Of a stretch of DNA of 64,000 nucleotides, positions 53,634 through 64,000 are shown in pieces (within the stretch, counting starts at the first letter, position 1; the number at the start of each line of letters is the position of its first letter). The notes below the pieces were generated by a model. The model saw only the letters and a list, made by a program, of their open reading frames with translations. It did not search any database and had not been told where the DNA came from. The position numbers were made by a program, and so were the translations under genes. Source of the stretch: Pseudomonas sp. FEN. GTDB lineage: Bacteria; Pseudomonadota; Gammaproteobacteria; Pseudomonadales; Pseudomonadaceae. The DNA lies in the NCBI RefSeq assembly GCF_904067045.1, contig NZ_CAJFDC010000007.1:62001-126000 (forward strand), given 5' to 3'.

Positions 53634-54647
53634 ATGGTCGATACACCTAAAAACGGTCCCTGGAACACCCCGCTCGGTGACATCAACGACGACGTCGTGC
53701 ATGCGATCCTCGAACTGGTCAGCGATGGCGTCTGGGACTGGAATGCCAACACCGGCCTGGTCTACCGCAGCCCCGGCTGGTACGAAATGCTCGGCTACTC
53801 CCCTAATACCCTGCCAAACACCGTCTTCACCTGGGAGAGCGTGATTCATCCCGACGACTACCCGCAGGTGATGGCGCATTTCGATGACCACCTGAACGAA
53901 CGCACCCTGGGCTATCACGCCGAGTACCGTTGCCGGACACGCAGCGGCCACTACATTCTGATCGAAGACCGCGGCTATGTGATCGCCCGCAACCCCGATG
54001 GCTCGGTCGCCCGGATGATCGGTGCTCACCGCAGTCTCGAGGACCAACGGCGCCTGCTCGAACAACTGCAAGTGCGCACCCAATCCTTCGAGGCCATTGT
54101 CGCCGAGCGGACGGCCGAGTTGTCCCGGGTCAATCGGCAGTTGCAGGCCCAACTCGAGGAAAATCGCCGCCTGGCCGAAAGCGATTCGCTGACCGGGGTC
54201 GCCAATCGGTATCGCCTGGAAAAGATCCTCTCCGGTGAGTGTCAGCGCGCCGGGCGCTTTCGTCAGGCGCTGTCGCTGATTGCCATGGATATCGATGACT
54301 TCAAACGCATCAATGACCAACACGGACATCAAGGCGGCGACGCCGTGCTGGTCGAGGTGGCGCAGACGCTTCAGGACTGCCTGCGCGACAGCGATCTGCT
54401 GGCGCGCTGGGGCGGCGACGAGTTCATGATTGTGCTACCCGACAGCCCGATGGTCGTCGCCATGCACCTGGCGCAGAAGATGCGCGAGAGCCTACGGCAA
54501 TGCAGACCTCTGGGCCTGAGTTCGCTGACGGTGAGTTTTGGCGTGGTGGAACGTTGCGCCGACGAGCCCATGGAGGGATTGATGGGCCGGGCCGATCAGG
54601 CCCTGTATCGCGCCAAGGGCGCCGGCAAGAATGTGATTTCCAACTGA
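53634..54647 (+). CDS. PAS-GGDEF diguanylate cyclase
   Basis: 337-residue cytoplasmic sensor enzyme making c-di-GMP. PAS_3 domain at about 25-145 (DGVWDWNANTGLVYRSPGWY, GYHAEYRCRTRSGHYILIED), a coiled linker (AELSRVNRQLQAQLEENRRL), then GGDEF 175-337 with the active site ARWGGDEF. The RDSD five residues before it is an intact RxxD inhibitory site, and ALYRAKGAGKN ends the domain. GTG ATG at the start share GGAG at 53621. It lies 1.4 kb from the start of wss and could locally feed the PilZ domain of WssB; the link is inference. Confidence 0.92.
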   Translation: MVDTPKNGPWNTPLGDINDDVVHAILELVSDGVWDWNANTGLVYRSPGWYEMLGYSPNTLPNTVFTWESVIHPDDYPQVMAHFDDHLNERTLGYHAEYRCRTRSGHYILIEDRGYVIARNPDGSVARMIGAHRSLEDQRRLLEQLQVRTQSFEAIVAERTAELSRVNRQLQAQLEENRRLAESDSLTGVANRYRLEKILSGECQRAGRFRQALSLIAMDIDDFKRINDQHGHQGGDAVLVEVAQTLQDCLRDSDLLARWGGDEFMIVLPDSPMVVAMHLAQKMRESLRQCRPLGLSSLTVSFGVVERCADEPMEGLMGRADQALYRAKGAGKNVISN

Positions 54648-54702
54648 AGCGGTATTCACCCGGGCCATGACCAGGTATCGCCAGCTTTAATCGCGCGCAA
54701 CA

Positions 54703-54730
54703 GAAAACCCCGCCGAAGCGGGGTTTTCTT
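54703..54730 (+). terminator. Factor-independent terminator (diguanylate cyclase)
   Basis: AAAACCCCGC-CGAA-GCGGGGTTTT and TCTTTT. Very stable and probably bidirectional, between convergent genes. Confidence 0.88.
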
Positions 54731-54837
54731 TTGACCATTCCAACGTCCTGTCGGCTGCCGTCCTGGCGATGGTCGATCATCCCTGATCCTGTGCACATCC
54801 TTGCGCAGCAGTGATGGGGTTAGATTAAGGCCGCCAC

Positions 54838-56073
54838 TCAAACGCTCATAGAGGCGATTGCAGGCACGCCGTGTAAGCCTTTCGCCATTACCTTGGTTTT
54901 TTCCGGCTGCAACACCTCGCACACGCCCTTCACAATCATTTCGACCTCCTGCTCATCCAGGATCAGCGGCGGCAACAGGCGGATGATCTTGCCCCGGGTC
55001 ACATTGATCAGCAAACCCTGGTCCCGGGCCGCGATCAGGGCCAGGTCGCGCACCGGTTGGTGGAGCTCGATACCGATCATCAAGCCTTGCCCGCGTATCG
55101 CCATGACCTGCGGGCAGTCGCTCAATTCCGCCCGTAGCCGTGCCAGCAAGCGCCCGCCCTGCTCCCGGGCATTGGCGAGCAGGCCCTGCTCCTCGATGAT
55201 GTCGAGCACGGTGCAGCCGGCCCGACAGGCCAGCGGGTTACCGCCAAAGGTGCTGCCATGGCTGCCCGGGGTGAACAGTTCGGCCGCCTTGCCCCGCGCC
55301 AGGCAGGCCCCAATGGGAATACCATTGCCCAAGCCCTTGGCCAGGGTCATCACGTCCGGGACAATGCCCTCATGCTGGAACGCGAACCACTGGCCAGTGC
55401 GGCCGATGCCGGTCTGGATTTCGTCGAGCATCAGCAACCAGGAACGCCGCTTGCAAAGGTCCCGCACGGCTTTCAGGTAGCCCGGTGGCGGCAGTTGCAC
55501 ACCGCTTTCACCCTGGATCGGCTCCATCAATACCGCGCAGATCCGCTGACCGTGACTGCGGGCGATGCTGTGCAGCAGCGCCAGGTCGCCGTACGGCACC
55601 TTGATGAAGTCCCCCGGCAGCTCATGAAAGCCCAACCGCACCGCCGGGCCATCGCTGGCGGACAAGGTGCCCAGGGTGCGCCCATGAAAAGCGTTCTCCA
55701 TGACCACCACCAAGGGTTTCTCAATACCTTTGTGCCAGGCATGCAGCCGCGCCAGCTTCAGTGCCGTTTCATTGGCCTCGGCGCCGGAGTTGTTGAAGAA
55801 GGCCCGATCCATGCCCGACAGCTGGGTCAAACGCTCGGCCAGCCGCTGCTGCCAGTCGATGCTATAGAGGTTGGAGGTGTGCAACAGCAGGCCGGCCTGC
55901 TCACAGATGGCACTCACCAGGCGCGGATGGGAATGACCGACATTGGTTACCGCCACGCCGGCCACCGCATCCAGGTACTCGCGCCCTTCGCGGTCCCACA
56001 ACCGAGTACCCAGTCCCTTGACGAAACCCAGTTCCAGCGGTTGATAGGTGGTCATCAGGCTAGCGGCGGTCAT
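54838..56073 (-). CDS. ArgD-like class III aminotransferase
   Basis: 411-residue PLP enzyme of the acetylornithine/succinylornithine/GABA transaminase family. [54 protein letters not shown] and the PLP lysine in [15 protein letters not shown] are all present, and [13 protein letters not shown] is typical. Length and motifs fit ArgD/AruC/ArgM paralogues; the substrate cannot be distinguished. The ATG at 56073 has GGAG; a longer frame starts at 56139 but overlaps the promoter. It is divergent from a LysR gene, a frequent arrangement for regulator and target. Confidence 0.85.
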   Translation of the reverse strand: MTAASLMTTYQPLELGFVKGLGTRLWDREGREYLDAVAGVAVTNVGHSHPRLVSAICEQAGLLLHTSNLYSIDWQQRLAERLTQLSGMDRAFFNNSGAEANETALKLARLHAWHKGIEKPLVVVMENAFHGRTLGTLSASDGPAVRLGFHELPGDFIKVPYGDLALLHSIARSHGQRICAVLMEPIQGESGVQLPPPGYLKAVRDLCKRRSWLLMLDEIQTGIGRTGQWFAFQHEGIVPDVMTLAKGLGNGIPIGACLARGKAAELFTPGSHGSTFGGNPLACRAGCTVLDIIEEQGLLANAREQGGRLLARLRAELSDCPQVMAIRGQGLMIGIELHQPVRDLALIAARDQGLLINVTRGKIIRLLPPLILDEQEVEMIVKGVCEVLQPEKTKVMAKGLHGVPAIASMSV

Positions 56074-56175
56074 GGCATCGTGCTCCAAGCATCGTGGTGG
56101 TTTTTGCAGTATCGTTAACCACCTGAGTTGGATAAACACCGACCTGGTTTAAACATTTTAAAGCTGGGCTTGATA

Positions 56176-57081
56176 ATGGACCTTTTCCAGGCAATGTCGG
56201 TATACGTGAAGGTGGTAGAGAGCGGCAGCATGACCGCTGCCGCACAGGCGTGCGAAATGTCCACGACCATGGTCGGCAATCACTTACGGGCGCTGGAACA
56301 ACGGCTCGGTGTCAGCCTGCTCAAGCGCACCACGCGCCGCCAGCGCCTGACCGAGTTTGGCGTGACTTACTATCAGCGTTGCCTTGAAGTGCTGGGGCTG
56401 GTGGCCGACTCCGAGCGTCTGGCCGAGCAGGCCCTCGGCGACCCCAGCGGCACCCTGCGGATCACCGCGCCCCTGACCTTCGGCTCGGAAAGCCTGGCAC
56501 CGGCCTTGAGTGGCTTCTCGCGGCTTTATCCACAGATCAAACTGGATGTGGTGCTGAGCAACGGTCGGATGGATCTGATCGAGAATGGTTTCGATGTCGC
56601 GATTCGCCTGGGTAATAACGAACCGTCGAACCTGATTGCCCGACCGCTGGAGGATTACACGCTGACGATCTGCGCATCGCCCGAGTACCTCGAACGCCAT
56701 GGCACACCACAGGTGCCGGCGGATCTGAGCCATCATCATTGCCTGGCCTTCGCCTATCCCGCCGGGGATGACTGGCGCTCGGCGGAAAAACTCTGGAGCC
56801 TGACCGGGCCGAAGGGGGAAATCCTGGTCCCGGTGAGCGGGCCGATGACGATCAACAGTTCCGCCGGACTGTATCAGGCCGCGCTGACCGGCATGGGCAT
56901 CGTGATGCTGCCCGACGCGCTGCTGCATGACGACCTGCGGAACGGGCGGCTGGTGCCGATCCTGCAGACTTACAAGCTACCCTCCCGCCCGATGAACCTG
57001 ATGTACGCCCAGGACCGTTACCGGCTACCCAAGCTGCGCTGTTTCGTCGAATTTGCGCTGCGGCAATGGGGCAAACGTTGA
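56176..57081 (+). CDS. LysR-family transcriptional regulator
   Basis: 301-residue LysR-type regulator. N-terminal winged helix MDLFQAMSVYVKVVESGSMT then AAAQACEMSTTMVGNHLRAL, substrate-binding domain from about 85 (PSGTLRITAPLTFGSESLAP). CrgA-like by sequence flavour. Divergent from the ArgD-like gene with 102 bases between the starts, which probably contain its operator; a T-N11-A dyad was not certain. The downstream dedA gene follows after 75 bases on the same strand. Confidence 0.9.
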   Translation: MDLFQAMSVYVKVVESGSMTAAAQACEMSTTMVGNHLRALEQRLGVSLLKRTTRRQRLTEFGVTYYQRCLEVLGLVADSERLAEQALGDPSGTLRITAPLTFGSESLAPALSGFSRLYPQIKLDVVLSNGRMDLIENGFDVAIRLGNNEPSNLIARPLEDYTLTICASPEYLERHGTPQVPADLSHHHCLAFAYPAGDDWRSAEKLWSLTGPKGEILVPVSGPMTINSSAGLYQAALTGMGIVMLPDALLHDDLRNGRLVPILQTYKLPSRPMNLMYAQDRYRLPKLRCFVEFALRQWGKR

Positions 57082-57156
57082 CGAAATCGGGAATGCCTGG
57101 CGCAACAAACAGTCAGACCTCCTATCACATCCCGCGACACAAACCTGCGAGCGCCC

Positions 57157-57741
57157 ATGTTCGAACACATCGACTTCAACTATCTGCTCGCCAACTACGG
57201 CTATCTGGCGGTATTCATCGGCTGTCTGCTGGAAGGGGAAACCATCCTGATCCTGGGCGGAGTGGCGGCCCACCAGCAGGTCCTGCACCTGTCACAGGTG
57301 ATCTTCTGGGCCTGCCTCGGCGGAATGCTGGGAGACCAGGCGCTGTTCTGGACCGGGCGTTATTTCGGCGCCCGCCTGCTACCGCGCCTGCACCGTCAGC
57401 AAGCAGCCATAGAACGGGTGACGGGATTGATTCACCGTCACCCCCTGACCTCGATCTTTGCCGTGCGCTTCCTCTATGGCATGCGCCTGGTGGGCCCGAT
57501 GGTGATCGGTGCCAGCCGGCTGTCACCACTGCGTTTCAGCCTGATGAATCTGCTCGGGGCGCTGGTCTGGGCCACGCTGTTTGCCAGCGCCGGCTACTGG
57601 GCCGGACAGTTTCTCGAAAGCCTGCTCGGCGACCTCAAACCCTATCGACTGCCCATCGCGGTCGGTGTGCTGATCATCGCCGGGGGGATCGCCCTGGCGC
57701 GACATCTGCGGGCCAAGGCGAAGGCACGTCACAAGGCTTGA
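57157..57741 (+). CDS. DedA-family membrane protein
   Basis: 194 residues, polytopic. The DedA/SNARE_assoc signature is clear: NYGYLAVFIGCLLEGETILI, GGMLGDQALFWTGRYFGARL, and FAVRFLYGMRLVGPMVIGAS (with the conserved basic residue needed for function), then SLMNLLGALVWATLFASAGY and a last helix. DedA proteins act as lipid scramblases/undecaprenyl-phosphate or phosphatidylethanolamine flippases. Start ATG follows CGAGCGCC, a weak site. Confidence 0.9.
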   Translation: MFEHIDFNYLLANYGYLAVFIGCLLEGETILILGGVAAHQQVLHLSQVIFWACLGGMLGDQALFWTGRYFGARLLPRLHRQQAAIERVTGLIHRHPLTSIFAVRFLYGMRLVGPMVIGASRLSPLRFSLMNLLGALVWATLFASAGYWAGQFLESLLGDLKPYRLPIAVGVLIIAGGIALARHLRAKAKARHKA

Positions 57742-57748
57742 GCCGGGT

Positions 57749-59374
57749 TCAGACCCGGAACCGCCCGACCATCCCCTGCAGCGAGTTCGCCAGCCGCGAC
57801 AATTCATGGCTGGCGGCGCTGGTCTGATCGGCCCCGGTCGCCGAACGTAGCGACAGGTCGCGAATATTCACCAGGTTACGGTCGACTTCCCTGGCAACCT
57901 GGGCCTGCTCTTCCGCCGCGCTGGCAATCACCAGGTTGCGCTCGTGGATTTCATGCACCGAGGCCGTAATGGTCAACAGCGCCTCGCCCGCGCGTTCGGC
58001 CAGCGCCAGGGTGCTGGCGGCACGGGCGGTGCTGGCGTGCATGGACTCCAGGGCCAGGGTCGAACCGCTGCGCATGCCGGAAACCATCTGTTCGATCTCC
58101 TGGGTCGACTGCTGCGTGCGATGGGCCAGGGCCCGCACCTCATCGGCCACCACGGCAAAGCCGCGGCCGCTCTCACCGGCACGGGCCGCTTCGATGGCGG
58201 CATTGAGCGCCAGCAGATTGGTCTGCTCGGCAATGGCCCGGATCACTTCCAGCACCTTGCCGATGCCCTGCGATTGATCGGCCAGCGAACGCACCAGTTC
58301 TCCGGTGCGCTCGACATCCCCGGACAGGGCGCTGATCGCGCCAACGGTTTCACTCACCCGTTCCTGGCCGAGCCGGGCCGACTCGCTGGATTGACGTGTG
58401 GCATCGGAAGTGGACACGGCATTGCGGGCCACCTCTTCCACTGCCGTGGTCATTTCGTTGACCGCCGTGGCCGCCTGTTCGATTTCGTGGTTCTGCTGTT
58501 GCAGGCCCTCGTTGCTGCTCAGGGTGACCGTATTCAGATCGTCCGCCGCCGTGGCCAGCGTGGTCGCCGAACCGCTGATGCCCTGCAAGGTGTCGCGCAA
58601 GGTCTGCTGCATGGTGGCCAGGGCTTCGAGCAAGTGACTCACCTCATCGTTACCACGGCTCTCGATGTGTTGAGTCAGGTCACCACGCGCCACATGCTGC
58701 GCCGCACTCAGGGCCTGCCCCAGGGGCTTGACGATACTGCGCGTCAGCAGCATCGCCAGGCCCACGGTGGCCAGGGCCGCCAGGACAATAAACAGGATCA
58801 CGATCATCCGCGAGTTGCTGTAATGCTCTTCGGACTTCTGGCTCTCGGCCGCCACCTGCTTGCTAAAGAGATCGGCCAGGTCGCTCAGTTGCTTGCCGGA
58901 ACCGTCCACCACGGTCTTCATGTCCACCAGCAGCAGCTTGATCAGTTCGTCGCGCCGCCCCTGCTCGGCCAGGGTGAAGGATTGGGCAATACCGGCACGG
59001 TAAGCGGTGAAGGTTGTCTTGAACTGGTCATACAACACTCTGGCCTCGGGGGTGGTGACCAGTTTGTCGTAAGCGGCGATCCGCTCGCTCAACTCCTTGT
59101 CGCGCACGTCCATCTGACCGCGGTATACCGAGATGTTCTTCGGGTCCTGGTCCAGGGCCATGCGCAGGGAGATGGTACGGATGCGCAACATGATCTCGCG
59201 GATCTCGTCACCCCCGCGAATGCTCGGCAGCCATTGGGTTTCCACCGCCAGCTCGCCGTCGCGAATGTTCGACATCTGGCCCAGGGCGAACACCCCGAGC
59301 CAGGCCACCAATACGGCGATCAAGGCGAAACCCAGCGCCGCGCGAGGCGCGATATTCAGTTGACGAAGAAACAT
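57749..59374 (-). CDS. Methyl-accepting chemotaxis protein, four-helix-bundle sensor
   Basis: 541-residue transducer. TM1 at 13-32 ([20 protein letters not shown]), a 4HB_MCP periplasmic domain of about 155 residues ([20 protein letters not shown]), TM2 at about 190-210 ([20 protein letters not shown]), HAMP, and the signalling domain with tip [20 protein letters not shown]. The ligand is unknown. It is convergent with dedA, with seven bases between the stops. Confidence 0.92.
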   Translation of the reverse strand: MFLRQLNIAPRAALGFALIAVLVAWLGVFALGQMSNIRDGELAVETQWLPSIRGGDEIREIMLRIRTISLRMALDQDPKNISVYRGQMDVRDKELSERIAAYDKLVTTPEARVLYDQFKTTFTAYRAGIAQSFTLAEQGRRDELIKLLLVDMKTVVDGSGKQLSDLADLFSKQVAAESQKSEEHYSNSRMIVILFIVLAALATVGLAMLLTRSIVKPLGQALSAAQHVARGDLTQHIESRGNDEVSHLLEALATMQQTLRDTLQGISGSATTLATAADDLNTVTLSSNEGLQQQNHEIEQAATAVNEMTTAVEEVARNAVSTSDATRQSSESARLGQERVSETVGAISALSGDVERTGELVRSLADQSQGIGKVLEVIRAIAEQTNLLALNAAIEAARAGESGRGFAVVADEVRALAHRTQQSTQEIEQMVSGMRSGSTLALESMHASTARAASTLALAERAGEALLTITASVHEIHERNLVIASAAEEQAQVAREVDRNLVNIRDLSLRSATGADQTSAASHELSRLANSLQGMVGRFRV

Positions 59375-59516
59375 GATGACCGCCTTTTTTGTTATGGCTT
59401 CAGGTCAGCGACCCTCGGCGCGTAGCTCCAGAGTTGGCAGTCTATCGGCACGTTGTATGACAACTTGAATAATTGCCCGATAACCGACATCGCGTGGTGG
59501 GCGTCAATGGAAAAAA

Positions 59517-59550
59517 AACCCCGCGCTTCTTCCGAAGGCGGGGCTTTTTC
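59517..59550 (-). terminator. Factor-independent terminator of the cyo operon
   Basis: On the minus strand CCCCGC...GCGGGG with an inner CTTC/GAAG extension, then eight T. It lies 15 bases behind the cyoE stop. Confidence 0.88.
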
Positions 59551-59564
59551 AACAGCGGTTGAAC

Positions 59565-60452
59565 TCAGCGCGCGTAAGTCAGCAACAACTCGCTCGGCAC
59601 CTTGAAGTCCAGGGACATCATCACGCTCAGGGCGGTGATGGTGAAGATCGAGAACACGAACAGCTTGCGTGCCCAGACCGTGTCATCCACTGCCTTGTAA
59701 CCGGTCCAGGCCATGTACAACCAGTACATGCCCATGGCCGCGGCCACGGCAAGGTAGCTCATGCCGGCATAACCACTGAACGTCAACATCAACGTCGCGC
59801 CGAGGAAAGCCAGGATGTAGAGCAGGATGTGCTTCTTGGCCACCAGGATCCCGCGCTTCACCGGCAACACCGGAATCGATGCGGCCAGGTAATCGTTGAA
59901 GCGGAAGATCGCGATCGCGTAGGAATGCGGCATCTGCCACAAGCTGAACATCACCAGCAGTGTCAGGGCAGCCATGTCGAAGCTGTTACTCACCGCCACG
60001 TAGCCGATCACCGGTGGCATCGCCCCCGACAGACTGCCGATCAGCGTGCCATGGACCGACTTGCGCTTGAAGTACAGGCTGTAGAAGCCGACGTAGATGA
60101 CAAAGCCGATCACCGCGAACAGCGCCGCCAATGGGTTGGCGACGCGGTACAGCAAGGCCACGCCAGCGATCCCGAGGATGCTCGCATAGACCAGGGCCAG
60201 TTTCAGGGATATCAGGCCCTGGACCAGCACCCGGTTCTTGGTGCGTTCCATCTTCAGGTCGATGTCACGGTCGATGCAGTTGTTGAACACGCAACCGGAC
60301 GCCACCACCAGCGAAGTGCCGATCATGGCCGCCAGGAAGATGGCCAGATCGACATGCCCCTTGGAGGCCAGGAAGAAGCCACCCGCCACAGAAAGCACGT
60401 TACCGAAAATGATCCCCGGTTTGGTGATTTGGATAAAGTGCTTGAGCGACAT
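59565..60452 (-). CDS. cyoE: Protoheme IX farnesyltransferase CyoE (haem O synthase)
   Basis: 295-residue UbiA-family prenyltransferase that makes haem O for the bo3 oxidase, with about nine transmembrane helices. The Asp-rich prenyl-diphosphate motif [20 protein letters not shown] and the second motif [20 protein letters not shown] are intact. It starts with [20 protein letters not shown], typical of CyoE. Last gene of the operon, 10 bases after cyoD. Confidence 0.96.
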   Translation of the reverse strand: MSLKHFIQITKPGIIFGNVLSVAGGFFLASKGHVDLAIFLAAMIGTSLVVASGCVFNNCIDRDIDLKMERTKNRVLVQGLISLKLALVYASILGIAGVALLYRVANPLAALFAVIGFVIYVGFYSLYFKRKSVHGTLIGSLSGAMPPVIGYVAVSNSFDMAALTLLVMFSLWQMPHSYAIAIFRFNDYLAASIPVLPVKRGILVAKKHILLYILAFLGATLMLTFSGYAGMSYLAVAAAMGMYWLYMAWTGYKAVDDTVWARKLFVFSIFTITALSVMMSLDFKVPSELLLTYAR

Positions 60453-60462
60453 CGGGTCTACC

Positions 60463-60792
60463 TCACTTCGCCATCATGACGGTGTGGATGCTGAACATGA
60501 TCCACAGCGACAGGCCCACCAGCAGGACAATGACCAGCGCCGCGAAGATAAACGCAACCACGTTGTTACGTTGCGCCGCGGAACGGTCCAGGTGCAGGAA
60601 GTACACCAGGTGCACCAGCACCTGGATTACCGCGAAGATCAGGACGATCCACAGGGTGGCAGCCTTCGGCAGCGACGGGTACATCACCAGGCCGAACGGA
60701 ATGATCGTCAGGATGATCGACAGGACAAAGCCGACCATGTAGGACTTCACGCTGCCGTGGTTGGCATCACTGGAATGGTGTGCATTAGCCAT
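60463..60792 (-). CDS. cyoD: Cytochrome bo3 oxidase subunit IV
   Basis: 109-residue membrane protein with three helices ([59 protein letters not shown]). The [14 protein letters not shown]-terminus and [13 protein letters not shown] loop match the CyoD family. Translation begins directly behind cyoC. Confidence 0.94.
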   Translation of the reverse strand: MANAHHSSDANHGSVKSYMVGFVLSIILTIIPFGLVMYPSLPKAATLWIVLIFAVIQVLVHLVYFLHLDRSAAQRNNVVAFIFAALVIVLLVGLSLWIMFSIHTVMMAK

Positions 60793-61419
60793 TTACAGAG
60801 TCCCCATCAGGTAAACAACGGTGAATACGCAGATCCACACGACGTCCAGGAAGTGCCAGAACAGGCTCAGGCAGCTCAGACGGGTGGTGTTGCTTGGCGT
60901 CAGGCCGTTTTTCCAGACCTGGTACATCATCACCGCCATCCAGATCAGACCGCTGGTGACGTGCAGACCGTGGGTCCCGACCAGGGTGAAGAACCCGGAA
61001 AGGAAGCCGCTGCGGTTAGGACCGTAGCCTTCTTCGATCAGCTTGTGGAACTCGTTGAGTTCCATGCCGATGAAGCCCAGGCCGAACAGGAAGGTGATCG
61101 CCAACCAGAACAGGACCTGACTTTTCTTACCCTTGAACACCGCCAGCATGGCGAAGCCATAGGTGATCGAACTGAGCAACAGGCAGGCGGTTTCACCCAG
61201 CACGTAGGGCAGTTCGAAGATGTCGTGGCCCGACGGGCCACCCGCTACGTTGTTAACCAGTACCGCGTACGCTGCGAAGATCGACGCAAACAGGATGCAG
61301 TCGGTCATCAGGTAGAGCCAGAAACCGAAGACGGTTATCTCGCTCGAATCGTGGTGATGGTCATCGTGCCCATGGTCATGACCATGGGCGTGTCCAGCAT
61401 TGGTCACTAAGTTCGACAT
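60793..61419 (-). CDS. cyoC: Cytochrome bo3 oxidase subunit III
   Basis: 208-residue subunit III with five helices. It carries an unusual His-rich N-terminus ([20 protein letters not shown]), a known variable feature of Pseudomonas CyoC, then the helices [20 protein letters not shown] and [20 protein letters not shown] (the THGLHVxxGLIW motif of quinol oxidases). It ends [11 protein letters not shown]. Located between cyoB (3-base gap) and cyoD (0 gap). Confidence 0.95.
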   Translation of the reverse strand: MSNLVTNAGHAHGHDHGHDDHHHDSSEITVFGFWLYLMTDCILFASIFAAYAVLVNNVAGGPSGHDIFELPYVLGETACLLLSSITYGFAMLAVFKGKKSQVLFWLAITFLFGLGFIGMELNEFHKLIEEGYGPNRSGFLSGFFTLVGTHGLHVTSGLIWMAVMMYQVWKNGLTPSNTTRLSCLSLFWHFLDVVWICVFTVVYLMGTL

Positions 61420-61422
61420 GGT

Positions 61423-63441
61423 TTAAGCCTGTTCCAGCGAAGATTCAACACGGGTGGCAGGAGTCACTTTCGCTGCCGCCAGCACCTTGTGCTGCTCGGC
61501 TTCGATACGCTCGATAACGTCCACTGGCACCATGTAACCCTGATCATCACGCGCGATATGGATGATGAAATAGATCACGGTACCGGCCAGGCCAGCGATG
61601 GCCATCCACCAGATGTGCCAGATCATCGCGAAGCCGAACACGGTCAGCAAAGCCCCCATGATCACGCCGGTCGCGGTGTTGTTTGGCATGTGGATCGGCT
61701 GGTAGCGCTTGGGCACCGAGTAAGCCGTACCGTTTTCCTTGGCTTCGGTGAACGCGTCCACCTCGTCGGCTTTCGGCAGCTCGGCGAAGTTGTAGAACGG
61801 TGGCGGCGAAGAGGTCGACCATTCCAGGGTATGGCCGTTCCATGGGTCGCCGGTCACGTCCAGGTTCTGCTTGCGATCACGCACGCTGACATAGATCTGG
61901 ATCAACTGACAGGCAATACCCACGGCGATCAGTATCGCGCCGTAGAAAGCCACGTGCAGATAAGGCGTCCAGTCCGGGTTGGTGGTGGAGTTCAGGCGAC
62001 GGGTCATACCCATGAAGCCCAAGGCGTACAGCGGCATGAACGCAACGAAGAAGCCCGAGATCCAGAACCAGAATGCGGCCTTGCCCCAACCGTCGTGCAG
62101 TTTGAAGCCGAATGCTTTCGGGAACCAGAAGCTGAAACCGGCAATGTAGCCGAACACGGCGCCGCCGATGATCACGTTATGGAAGTGGGCGATCACGAAC
62201 AGGCTGTTGTGCAGCACGAAGTCGGCACCCGGGATGGCCAGCAGGACGCCGGTCATGCCACCGATGGCGAAGGTAACCATGAAGCCCAGGGTCCACATCA
62301 CCTGACTGGTAAAACGCAGGCGGCCCTGATAAATGGTGAACAGCCAGTTGAACAGCTTCACCCCGGTCGGAATCGAGATCAACATGGTCGCCAGGCCGAA
62401 GAAGGCGTTGACGTTGGCACCCGAACCCATGGTGAAGAAGTGGTGCAGCCAAACCATGAAGCCCAGCACCGAGATCGCGCCACTGGCGTAGATCATCGAG
62501 TGGTGGCCGAACAGTTTCTTGCCGGAGAAAGTCGAGATGACTTCGGAGAAGACCCCGAACGCCGGCAGGATCAGGATGTACACCTCGGGGTGACCCCAGG
62601 CCCAGAACAGGTTGACGTACATCATCGGATTTCCACCCAGCTCATTGGTGAAAATGTGGAAATCCATGTAGCGGTCAAGTGTCAGCAACGCGAGTGTAGC
62701 GGTCAGGATAGGGAACGAGGCCACGATCAACACGTTGGCCCAGGTGCAGGTCCAGGTGAAGATCGGCATGTCCATCATCTTCATGCCAGGGGTACGCATT
62801 TTCAGCACGGTGGCCAGGAAGTTGACGCCTGTTAGCGTTGTCCCCAGTCCGGATAGCTGCAGCGCCCAAATGTAGTAGTCCACACCCACGCCCGGGCTGT
62901 AACCCAGTTCCGACAGCGGCGGATAGGCAACCCAACCGGTCCGTGCGAACTCGCCGACACCGAGGGATACGTTCACCAGCACGACACCAGAAACCAACAG
63001 CCAGAAGCTCAGGGAGTTAAGGAACGGATAGGCGACGTCGCGAGCACCGATCTGCAGCGGCACGACGACGTTCATCAGGCCGGTGAAGAATGGCATCGCC
63101 ATGAAGATGATCATGATCACACCGTGGGCGGTGAAGATCTGGTCATAGTGTTCGGGCGGCAGGTAGCCCGGCGAACCCTCGGTGGCCATGGCCAGCTGGG
63201 AACGCATCATGATGGCATCGGCAAAACCGCGCAGCAGCATGATCATGGCGACGACGATGTACATCACGCCGATTTTCTTGTGGTCGACCGAAGTCAACCA
63301 CTCGGTCCAGAGATAGGTCCACTTCTTGAAGTAGGTAATACCCGCAACGACCGCCAGACCACCGAGCGCGATCATGGCAATGGTCACCATGACGATCGGC
63401 TCGTGGAACGGGACCGCTTCCCAACTTAATTTACCAAACAT
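61423..63441 (-). CDS. cyoB: Cytochrome bo3 ubiquinol oxidase subunit I
   Basis: 672-residue haem-copper oxidase subunit I with about 15 helices. The CuB/active site is in [20 protein letters not shown] (His and the cross-linked Tyr), with [17 protein letters not shown] and [17 protein letters not shown] providing the other His ligands; haem-b ligands are in [20 protein letters not shown]. The N-terminal extension [20 protein letters not shown] marks it as the quinol type (CyoB) rather than CoxA. It is the main energy-converting subunit. Confidence 0.97.
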   Translation of the reverse strand: MFGKLSWEAVPFHEPIVMVTIAMIALGGLAVVAGITYFKKWTYLWTEWLTSVDHKKIGVMYIVVAMIMLLRGFADAIMMRSQLAMATEGSPGYLPPEHYDQIFTAHGVIMIIFMAMPFFTGLMNVVVPLQIGARDVAYPFLNSLSFWLLVSGVVLVNVSLGVGEFARTGWVAYPPLSELGYSPGVGVDYYIWALQLSGLGTTLTGVNFLATVLKMRTPGMKMMDMPIFTWTCTWANVLIVASFPILTATLALLTLDRYMDFHIFTNELGGNPMMYVNLFWAWGHPEVYILILPAFGVFSEVISTFSGKKLFGHHSMIYASGAISVLGFMVWLHHFFTMGSGANVNAFFGLATMLISIPTGVKLFNWLFTIYQGRLRFTSQVMWTLGFMVTFAIGGMTGVLLAIPGADFVLHNSLFVIAHFHNVIIGGAVFGYIAGFSFWFPKAFGFKLHDGWGKAAFWFWISGFFVAFMPLYALGFMGMTRRLNSTTNPDWTPYLHVAFYGAILIAVGIACQLIQIYVSVRDRKQNLDVTGDPWNGHTLEWSTSSPPPFYNFAELPKADEVDAFTEAKENGTAYSVPKRYQPIHMPNNTATGVIMGALLTVFGFAMIWHIWWMAIAGLAGTVIYFIIHIARDDQGYMVPVDVIERIEAEQHKVLAAAKVTPATRVESSLEQA

Positions 63442-63444
63442 CGT

Positions 63445-64000
63445 TTACTCCTCTGCCCCGGCAGCTGAATGCGAACTCATGTCCATTCCTTCCGATGCGG
63501 CGACTTCTTTCTTCTCGTGCTCGACCGGCTTGCCTGGTTTCATACCTTCGTACTTGTCGACGATGGTCTGGAACAGGTTCGGCGTAACGGCGGAATAAAG
63601 TTCGACCGGATTGTTCTGGCTCGGCTTGGAAAGGGCTGCGTATTCAGCTTGTTCAAGCTGTTTAGGTGCCTTCTTGACCTCAGCTACCCAGGCATCGAAA
63701 TCCGCCTGGCTGGTTGCGGTCGCTTTGAATTTCATGCCGGTGAAGCCGGCGCCGCTGTAGTTGGCGGAAATCCCTTCGTACTCATGATTCTCGTTGGAGA
63801 TCAGGTGCAGCTTGGTCTGCATGCCGGCCATCGCGTAGATCTGGCCGCCCAGGCCCGGGATGAAGAACGAGTTCATCACAGTGTCGGAGGTGATCTTGAA
63901 GTTCACCGGCGTATTGGCCGGGAAGACCAGCTTGTTGACGGTGGCGATACCCTGTTCCGGGTAGATGAACAGCCACTTCCAGTCCATCGCGACCACTTCG
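63445..64000 (-). CDS. cyoA: Cytochrome bo3 oxidase subunit II (partial, N-terminus beyond window)
   Basis: C-terminal 184 residues of subunit II. The cupredoxin domain ([26 protein letters not shown]-type strands) lacks the Cys-x3-Cys CuA ligands: the place reads [17 protein letters not shown], as in quinol oxidases. A DUF/COX_ARM tail ([20 protein letters not shown]) and a His/Ser-rich end follow. The first ~130 residues, with lipobox and two helices, lie outside the window. Confidence 0.94.
   Translation of the reverse strand, partial: EVVAMDWKWLFIYPEQGIATVNKLVFPANTPVNFKITSDTVMNSFFIPGLGGQIYAMAGMQTKLHLISNENHEYEGISANYSGAGFTGMKFKATATSQADFDAWVAEVKKAPKQLEQAEYAALSKPSQNNPVELYSAVTPNLFQTIVDKYEGMKPGKPVEHEKKEVAASEGMDMSSHSAAGAEE

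Noticed and set aside
57944..59425. 493-residue plus frame opposite the chemoreceptor gene
   Set aside because: Antisense shadow; the minus strand encodes the intact MCP signalling domain.
61489..62835. 448-residue plus frame opposite cyoB
   Set aside because: His/Gly-rich antisense translation of a conserved oxidase subunit.
1..64000. CRISPR array or cas genes
   Set aside because: No series of equal-length direct repeats with spacers and no cas-like protein is present; the repeated words found are REP elements or duplicated gene leaders.

Overview
The window is chromosomal DNA from a Pseudomonas of the fluorescens group. The evidence is high GC with Pseudomonas codon use, REP elements of the 'GGAGC..GCTTGCTCGCGA' type, two copies of the Pseudomonas-typical DUF3077 gene, a wss (acetylated cellulose) operon in the gene order known from P. 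fluorescens SBW25, and a cyoABCDE quinol oxidase operon. No tool was run: all assignments come from reading the sequence and from known family motifs.

Layout. 1-5.8 kb is an accessory patch: the 3'-truncated (by the window edge) fabI, a GNAT acetyltransferase, an IS630-like transposase split over two frames, several inverted repeats, a membrane-protein gene broken in a homopolymer, and two small phage/island-type genes (DUF6953 and YodC) that overlap by one base. It ends at a tRNA-3'-end-like sequence with a strong terminator, a possible attachment site. 5.8-10.1 kb holds a DUF3077 gene, an AhpD-like protein, an SDR, a LysR regulator, a peroxiredoxin and a truncated GST. 10.4-15.6 kb is a tightly overlapped fdsGBAD operon (NAD-dependent molybdenum formate dehydrogenase). 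15.7-22.2 kb is a second accessory patch: a RelE/ParE-type toxin-antitoxin pair, a second DUF3077 gene behind a structured leader, a complete IS5-family element with CTAG target duplication, a low-GC Schlafen/AlbA-STAND ATPase gene (the best candidate here for an undescribed defence system) and a NYN-LOTUS gene.

22.6-37.4 kb is mixed core and variable DNA: secreted or lipid-anchored hypotheticals, a VOC protein, a lone crtZ, a TM2 protein, an outer-membrane barrel, Kdo hydroxylase, a chemoreceptor, a two-component system, an MlaA lipoprotein and the AroP permease. Between crtZ and the TM2 gene lie a candidate small RNA and a small ORF whose ribosome-binding site is paired in a hairpin.

37.5-52.3 kb is the wssABCDEFGHI operon on the minus strand, nearly all genes overlapping or within 20 bases. 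It couples cellulose synthase (WssB/C), endoglucanase (WssD), export (WssE) and acetylation (WssF-I). wssJ is absent. A PAS-GGDEF diguanylate cyclase sits about 1.4 kb upstream of the operon and could feed the PilZ domain of WssB, but that is inference. The rest (54.8-64.0 kb) is an ArgD-like aminotransferase with a divergent LysR gene, a DedA protein, a second chemoreceptor and cyoEDCBA, with cyoA cut by the window end.

Two leader arrangements deserve attention. The NYN gene and the gene at 27.4 kb share about 190 bases of homologous 5' DNA with a conserved roughly 30-codon reading frame. The second DUF3077 gene is preceded by a long-range RNA stem that pairs fully only on its own coding strand.
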